Assembly (NCBI GenBank): GCA_945900705.1
Contig: CAMDKJ010000056.1
Coordinates: forward strand, 1-9,286
DNA from: Bifidobacterium breve
Lineage (GTDB): Bacteria > Actinomycetota > Actinomycetes > S36-B12
Length of the DNA: 9,286 bases
Direction of reading: 5' to 3'
Shown here: one piece after another, positions 5,924 through 9,286 of the stretch
Layout of the letters: the number at the start of each line of letters is the position of its first letter
Position numbering within the stretch: position 1 is the stretch's first letter
Notes under the pieces: model-generated
What the model saw: the letters and a program-made list of their open reading frames with translations, nothing else
What the model was told of the DNA's origin: nothing
Databases searched by the model: none
Program-made: the position numbers and the translations under genes

Positions 5924-7441
5924 ATGCGGTATGGCTTCGCGATTGATCAGCGTTCATGCATTGGATGTCACGCTTGTACGGTTGCCTGCAAGACCGAACA
6001 CAATGTGCCGCTAGGGCAGTTTCGCACCTGGGTGAAGTACGTCGATAAGGGTGAGTACCCTTCGACAACCCGCGAGATGGGTGTCATGCGGTGTAATCAC
6101 TGCACCGATGCTCCGTGCGTGACAATCTGCCCCACGCAGTCACTGTTTAAGCGTGATGATGGCATTGTCGATTTCGATAGCGATTTGTGTATTGGGTGCA
6201 AGAGCTGCCAACAGGCTTGCCCATACGACGCGATTTATATTGACGAAGAGACTCATACAGCCGCCAAATGCAATTTCTGTGCCCATCGAATCGATCAAGG
6301 CTTGGAGCCAGCCTGCGTCGTAGTTTGCCCAACCGAGTCGATCTGGGTTGGCGATATTGAAGACCCGGCAAGTGGCATAAGTAAGTTCTTGAGTCTGACG
6401 CCGGTTAATGTGCGCTCACCAGAGCAAGGTACCCGGCCAAATGTTTTCTACGTGGGTGCCGATAGCACTGTCCTCGACCCGTTGGCGGCGCCCGTTGACG
6501 GCACCTACCTGTGGGCCGATGCTGATCCGCTGCGATTAGAGACTGCGGGTGATTTGCCCGGTGACCCAGTTAGCAAGGCGCGCACCACCTTAAATACTGC
6601 ACATCCGCGGCCTTGGGGTTGGAAAGTCTGGACTTATCTTTGGACCAAGTCGATTGCGGCTGGCGCAGTAGCACTAGCAGCCCTTCTCATTTTGACTTCA
6701 TCCGATCGTTCTGCTCTCTTGACAACAATCGCCCCATTAATTGGAGCGATCTTCATTGGGTTGACCGCGGTGCTTTTGATTTGGGATCTGAAGCAGCCAA
6801 AGCGCTTCTACTACATCTTGACCAAACCCAACCCGAAATCTTGGCTGGTTTGGGGCTCAGTGTTCTTGGGCATATTCGCGGGAATAGCTGGGTTGACCTT
6901 CCTGAGCGGTGCATTCGGCTTGGAAGTAATCGTGTACTGGCTCGCTTGGCCAGCGATACCTGCCGCAGTAATGGTTGCTGGCTACACAGCATTCTTGTTC
7001 GGTCAAGCAGAGGGCCGCGATCTTTGGCAGTCGCCGGCGCTCTTTTGGCATCTACTCGCGCAAGCGGTCATGACAGGTGCCGGAGCGCTGTTAATTGTGT
7101 TGCCGTTCATGGCACCGCAGGTGGCGGTTAGCCGCTGGCTGGGCTGGGCCTTGGTTATTGGGGTGGTGGCGCACCTACTTATTGTCGCGGTTGAATTCGG
7201 TGGTCGTCATCAGACCCAGAATGCGACCGTGGCGGCCCACAGCATTACCCACGGCCGCTATTCCAGGACTTTTTGGTTTGGTTCAATCGGGCTGGCGATC
7301 GTAGGTGCGGTATTCGTGATTCCGGTGCTACTAGGCGGATCACTTTTGTTTGGGCTGATCGCCGGCCTACTAGTGCAGGTGGCATTACTGGCGCATGAAA
7401 CCGTTTTCGTTAAGGCCGCTCAGGATGTGCCGCTGTCATGA
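5924..7441 (+). CDS. soeBC: Fused four-cluster ferredoxin subunit and NrfD-type membrane anchor, probable SoeBC of a sulfite dehydrogenase
   Basis: This protein of 505 residues would carry electrons from the molybdenum subunit to the membrane quinone pool. The N-terminal part (about 1-200) is a DmsB/SoeB-type ferredoxin with 16 cluster cysteines for four [4Fe-4S] clusters: 12/15/18/22, 57/60/65/69, 89/92/95/99 and 116/119/131/135. The C-terminal part (about 230-505) has about eight hydrophobic segments (near 238-258, 265-287, 307-327, 335-358, 374-396, 405-425, 450-470, 473-492). It also has the NrfD/PsrC signature WDLKQPKRFYY followed by TKPNPKSWLVWG (287-311). These two parts are separate genes in described SoeABC, PsrABC and NrfCD systems; here one frame runs through with no stop or restart. 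AAGGGAG at 5907-5913 is the likely ribosome site. Sulfite as substrate is inferred from xsc in the same operon; a thiosulfate, polysulfide or DMSO enzyme would share this architecture. Confidence 0.8.
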   Translation: MRYGFAIDQRSCIGCHACTVACKTEHNVPLGQFRTWVKYVDKGEYPSTTREMGVMRCNHCTDAPCVTICPTQSLFKRDDGIVDFDSDLCIGCKSCQQACPYDAIYIDEETHTAAKCNFCAHRIDQGLEPACVVVCPTESIWVGDIEDPASGISKFLSLTPVNVRSPEQGTRPNVFYVGADSTVLDPLAAPVDGTYLWADADPLRLETAGDLPGDPVSKARTTLNTAHPRPWGWKVWTYLWTKSIAAGAVALAALLILTSSDRSALLTTIAPLIGAIFIGLTAVLLIWDLKQPKRFYYILTKPNPKSWLVWGSVFLGIFAGIAGLTFLSGAFGLEVIVYWLAWPAIPAAVMVAGYTAFLFGQAEGRDLWQSPALFWHLLAQAVMTGAGALLIVLPFMAPQVAVSRWLGWALVIGVVAHLLIVAVEFGGRHQTQNATVAAHSITHGRYSRTFWFGSIGLAIVGAVFVIPVLLGGSLLFGLIAGLLVQVALLAHETVFVKAAQDVPLS

Positions 7442-7479
7442 TGGTGAGTTCGAACGCGAAAAAGGGAGTGCGCAACTAA
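7441..7479 (+). other. 12-codon mini-ORF bridging soeBC and soeA (possible coupling leader)
   Basis: ATG 7441 overlaps the soeBC stop by one base (TGATG), runs 12 codons (MVSSNAKKGVRN) and ends with TAA 7477-7479, which overlaps the soeA ATG by one base (TAATG). It has no good ribosome site of its own and no recognisable peptide function. It contains the AAAGGGAG ribosome site of soeA (7461-7468). It may keep ribosomes moving between the two genes, or be chance in a 37-base gap. Confidence 0.25.
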
Positions 7480-9286
7480 TGGGTTCACGAAAGCACCAAA
7501 GTTCGGTCCCCTCAGGTCCGGCCGCGCACTCGGTCGACGCAGACCAGCCCGAGCACTTTGGGCTGCGGGTCAACGGGAACCTGTCCAACTACCCCCCGGC
7601 TGATCAATGGGATGACTACGTCATGTACGACGCCAAAGCCCACCCGCGTAAGGTGGGACGAAACTACATGCTGGTGCCCACCACTTGCTTTAACTGTGAA
7701 TCAGCTTGTGGGCTTTTGGCCTATGTCGACAAAGAGACCAACGAGGTCACCAAAATCGAAGGTAACCCGGCCCACCCGGGGTCACGGGGTCGCAACTGTG
7801 CCAAGGGCCCGGCCACCCTGAATCAGATAAGCGACCCCGAACGCATTCTTTATCCACTCAAGCGTGTTGGCGCTCGTGGCAGCAATCAATTCGAGCGGGT
7901 GTCATGGGATGAGGCCCTTGATGACGTAGCCGGCCGTATCCGCAAGGCCATAATCGAAGAGCGCCGTGATGAGGTTATTTATCATGTGGGCCGCCCTGGT
8001 GAAGATGGCTTTGCCGAGCGAGTGCTTCTGGCCTGGGGGGTTGATGGCCATAACAGTCACACCAATGTCTGCTCGGCCGGAGCCCGGCTCGGCTACAGCC
8101 TGTGGGGAGGTTACGACCGGCCATCGCCGGACTATGCAAATGCCAAGGTAATCCTGCTCATCTCAAGTCACCTCGAAGCAGGCCACTATTTCAACCCGCA
8201 TGCCCAGCGCATAATGGAAGCCAAAATGCGCGGGGACGCAACTTTGGTTGTTGTTGATCCACGACTCTCCAATACTGCGGCGCACGCCGACATGTGGATG
8301 TCGCCGTGGCCGGGCAGTGAAGCCGCAATGCTGCTGGCCATCGCGGCCTATTTGTTGCGCAATGACAATGTCGCCTGGGATTACCTGAATCGCTGGGTTA
8401 ATTGGCGCGACTACCTGCGCAATATGCACCCGGATGCAGATCCTGATGATTTTGAGGATTTCAAAACTCGCCTCACCGCGGACTACCAGAAGTACACCTT
8501 CGAGTATGCCGCGCAGGAGTGCAAAATCCCGGCCGCGCAGATCGAGAAGCTCGCTGAAATCGTCTCGAAGGCTGATGGGCGCTTGGCTGCGCACGTTTGG
8601 CGCGCCGCTACCGCAGGCAATCTTGGCGGTTGGATGGTTTCGCGTGCGCTTTTCTTTTTGACTGTTCTTACCGGAAGCGTTGGTACCAAGGGTGGAACCA
8701 GCCCCAATGGCTGGAACAAGATCATCCCGCACGGGCCTGATATGCCCGGTGGCCACGACCTTTGGAACAAGATGCTCTGGCCGGCGGAATTCCCGCTATC
8801 GACCAATGAGATGTCGATCCTGTTACCGCACTTCTTGCAAGATGGTCGCGGGAAACTCGATGTCTACTTCTCCCGGGTCTATAACCCCATCTGGACAAAC
8901 CCCGATGGATTTTCATGGATCGAAGCTCTGACCGATGAAAGTAAAGTCGGCTGCCACGTGGCGCTAACGCCGACCTGGTCTGAGACGGCCTCATTCGCCG
9001 ACTACGTGCTGCCGATGGGCCATAGCACTGAGCGCCATGACACGCAGTCATACGAGCAATACGGTGGCAAGTGGCTGGGATTCAGGCAGCCGGTGCGACG
9101 GGTTGCCATGGAGAAAATGGGCCAGACGTTCACCGATACCCGTGACGTGAACCCCGGTGAAGTATGGGAAGAGAACGAATTCTGGTTCGAGCTCTCATGG
9201 CGCATCGACCCCGATGGCTCACTTGGTATCCGCAAGTTCTTTGAGGCGCCGGGTCGTCCCGGTGAAAAAATTACGGTTGATGAGTA
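7479..9286 (+). CDS. soeA: Molybdopterin oxidoreductase, probable SoeA catalytic subunit of sulfite dehydrogenase (3' end outside window)
   Basis: The frame is open from ATG 7479 to the window end, 602 codons with no stop. It belongs to the DMSO reductase (Mo-bis-MGD) family and would oxidise sulfite to sulfate, feeding electrons to the preceding ferredoxin/NrfD protein. AAAGGGAG at 7461-7468 lies 10 bases upstream of the start. The N-terminal [4Fe-4S] site is Cys70-x2-Cys73-x3-Cys77-x29-Cys107, followed by AKGPATLNQISDPERILYPL, typical of the family. Cys198 in HTNVCSAGARLGYSLWGGYD is the likely molybdenum ligand. LVVVDPRLSNTAAHADMWM and ASFADYVLPMGHSTERHD (504-521) are cofactor-binding blocks. 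The first 40 residues show no twin-arginine signal, so the subunit should stay in the cytoplasm, as described for SoeA and unlike periplasmic PsrA or DmsA. Characterised SoeA proteins are, from memory, roughly 950-1000 residues, so about one third is missing. Family is certain; sulfite is inferred from context. Confidence 0.8.
   Translation, partial: MGSRKHQSSVPSGPAAHSVDADQPEHFGLRVNGNLSNYPPADQWDDYVMYDAKAHPRKVGRNYMLVPTTCFNCESACGLLAYVDKETNEVTKIEGNPAHPGSRGRNCAKGPATLNQISDPERILYPLKRVGARGSNQFERVSWDEALDDVAGRIRKAIIEERRDEVIYHVGRPGEDGFAERVLLAWGVDGHNSHTNVCSAGARLGYSLWGGYDRPSPDYANAKVILLISSHLEAGHYFNPHAQRIMEAKMRGDATLVVVDPRLSNTAAHADMWMSPWPGSEAAMLLAIAAYLLRNDNVAWDYLNRWVNWRDYLRNMHPDADPDDFEDFKTRLTADYQKYTFEYAAQECKIPAAQIEKLAEIVSKADGRLAAHVWRAATAGNLGGWMVSRALFFLTVLTGSVGTKGGTSPNGWNKIIPHGPDMPGGHDLWNKMLWPAEFPLSTNEMSILLPHFLQDGRGKLDVYFSRVYNPIWTNPDGFSWIEALTDESKVGCHVALTPTWSETASFADYVLPMGHSTERHDTQSYEQYGGKWLGFRQPVRRVAMEKMGQTFTDTRDVNPGEVWEENEFWFELSWRIDPDGSLGIRKFFEAPGRPGEKITVDE

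Larger units (their letters stand above)
1..9286 (+). other. Taurine dissimilation operon (xsc-pta-tauCAB-tpa-soeBC-soeA)
   Basis: All eight genes are on the plus strand, with spacings of 48, 3, 67, -1, 28, 15 and 37 bases and no terminator-like hairpin with a T-run between them. This suggests one transcript that begins upstream of the window. The only candidate internal control point is the AT-rich repeat before tauA. No regulator gene is present. The pathway steps fit end to end: import, deamination, C-S cleavage, acetyl-CoA formation and sulfite oxidation. Confidence 0.8.

Noticed and set aside
6613..7131. 172-codon plus-strand frame inside the NrfD-like region
   Set aside because: It is out of frame with the membrane protein, whose hydrophobic segments and NrfD signature are in the main frame; the alternative product shows no pattern.
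8163..8756. 197-codon open frame on the minus strand
   Set aside because: It lies wholly opposite the soeA frame, whose translation shows a continuous molybdopterin oxidoreductase; the antisense product has no recognisable motif and is a shadow of codon bias.
5924..9286. Dimethyl sulfoxide, polysulfide or tetrathionate reductase as the role of the last two genes
   Set aside because: The architecture alone allows it, but absence of a Tat signal on the catalytic subunit and position inside a sulfite-producing operon favour sulfite oxidation. Not fully excluded because the 3' third of the catalytic gene is missing.

Overview
The window reads as one continuous plus-strand operon for using taurine as a carbon, nitrogen and sulfur source. 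It contains part of xsc, then pta, a taurine ABC transporter (tauC, tauA, tauB), a class III taurine aminotransferase, an iron-sulfur/NrfD membrane fusion protein, and the first two thirds or so of a molybdopterin oxidoreductase. All eight genes point the same way. The gaps run from a 1-base overlap to 67 bases. I saw no RNA gene, mobile element, CRISPR array or terminator, and no gene-free stretch above 70 bases. The first and last genes run off the window.

Organism: the base composition is moderately GC-rich (by eye, mid-50s percent). The substrate-binding protein is a lipoprotein with an LGAC lipobox, as is usual for ABC binding proteins in Gram-positive bacteria. GTG starts and purine-rich Shine-Dalgarno sites are used. 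Together with the general flavour of the proteins this suggests an actinobacterium, possibly an uncultured aquatic one. No marker gene is present, so this is an inference.

How the genes work together: TauABC imports taurine. The aminotransferase removes the amino group to give sulfoacetaldehyde. Xsc (ThDP-dependent) splits that with phosphate into acetyl phosphate and sulfite. Pta turns acetyl phosphate into acetyl-CoA. The last two genes look like a cytoplasm-facing, membrane-bound sulfite dehydrogenase of the SoeABC type. It would oxidise the toxic sulfite to sulfate and pass the electrons to quinone. In this reading the operon handles every step from uptake to acetyl-CoA and sulfate, except recycling of the amino acceptor, sulfate export and regulation.

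The most unusual points are: (1) the electron-transfer subunit (four [4Fe-4S] clusters) and the NrfD-type membrane anchor are one 505-residue protein; (2) that fusion gene precedes the catalytic gene and sits directly inside the taurine operon; (3) a 20-base AT-only-stem inverted repeat lies just upstream of tauA; (4) a 12-codon mini-ORF bridges the fusion gene and the catalytic gene with TGATG and TAATG junctions.
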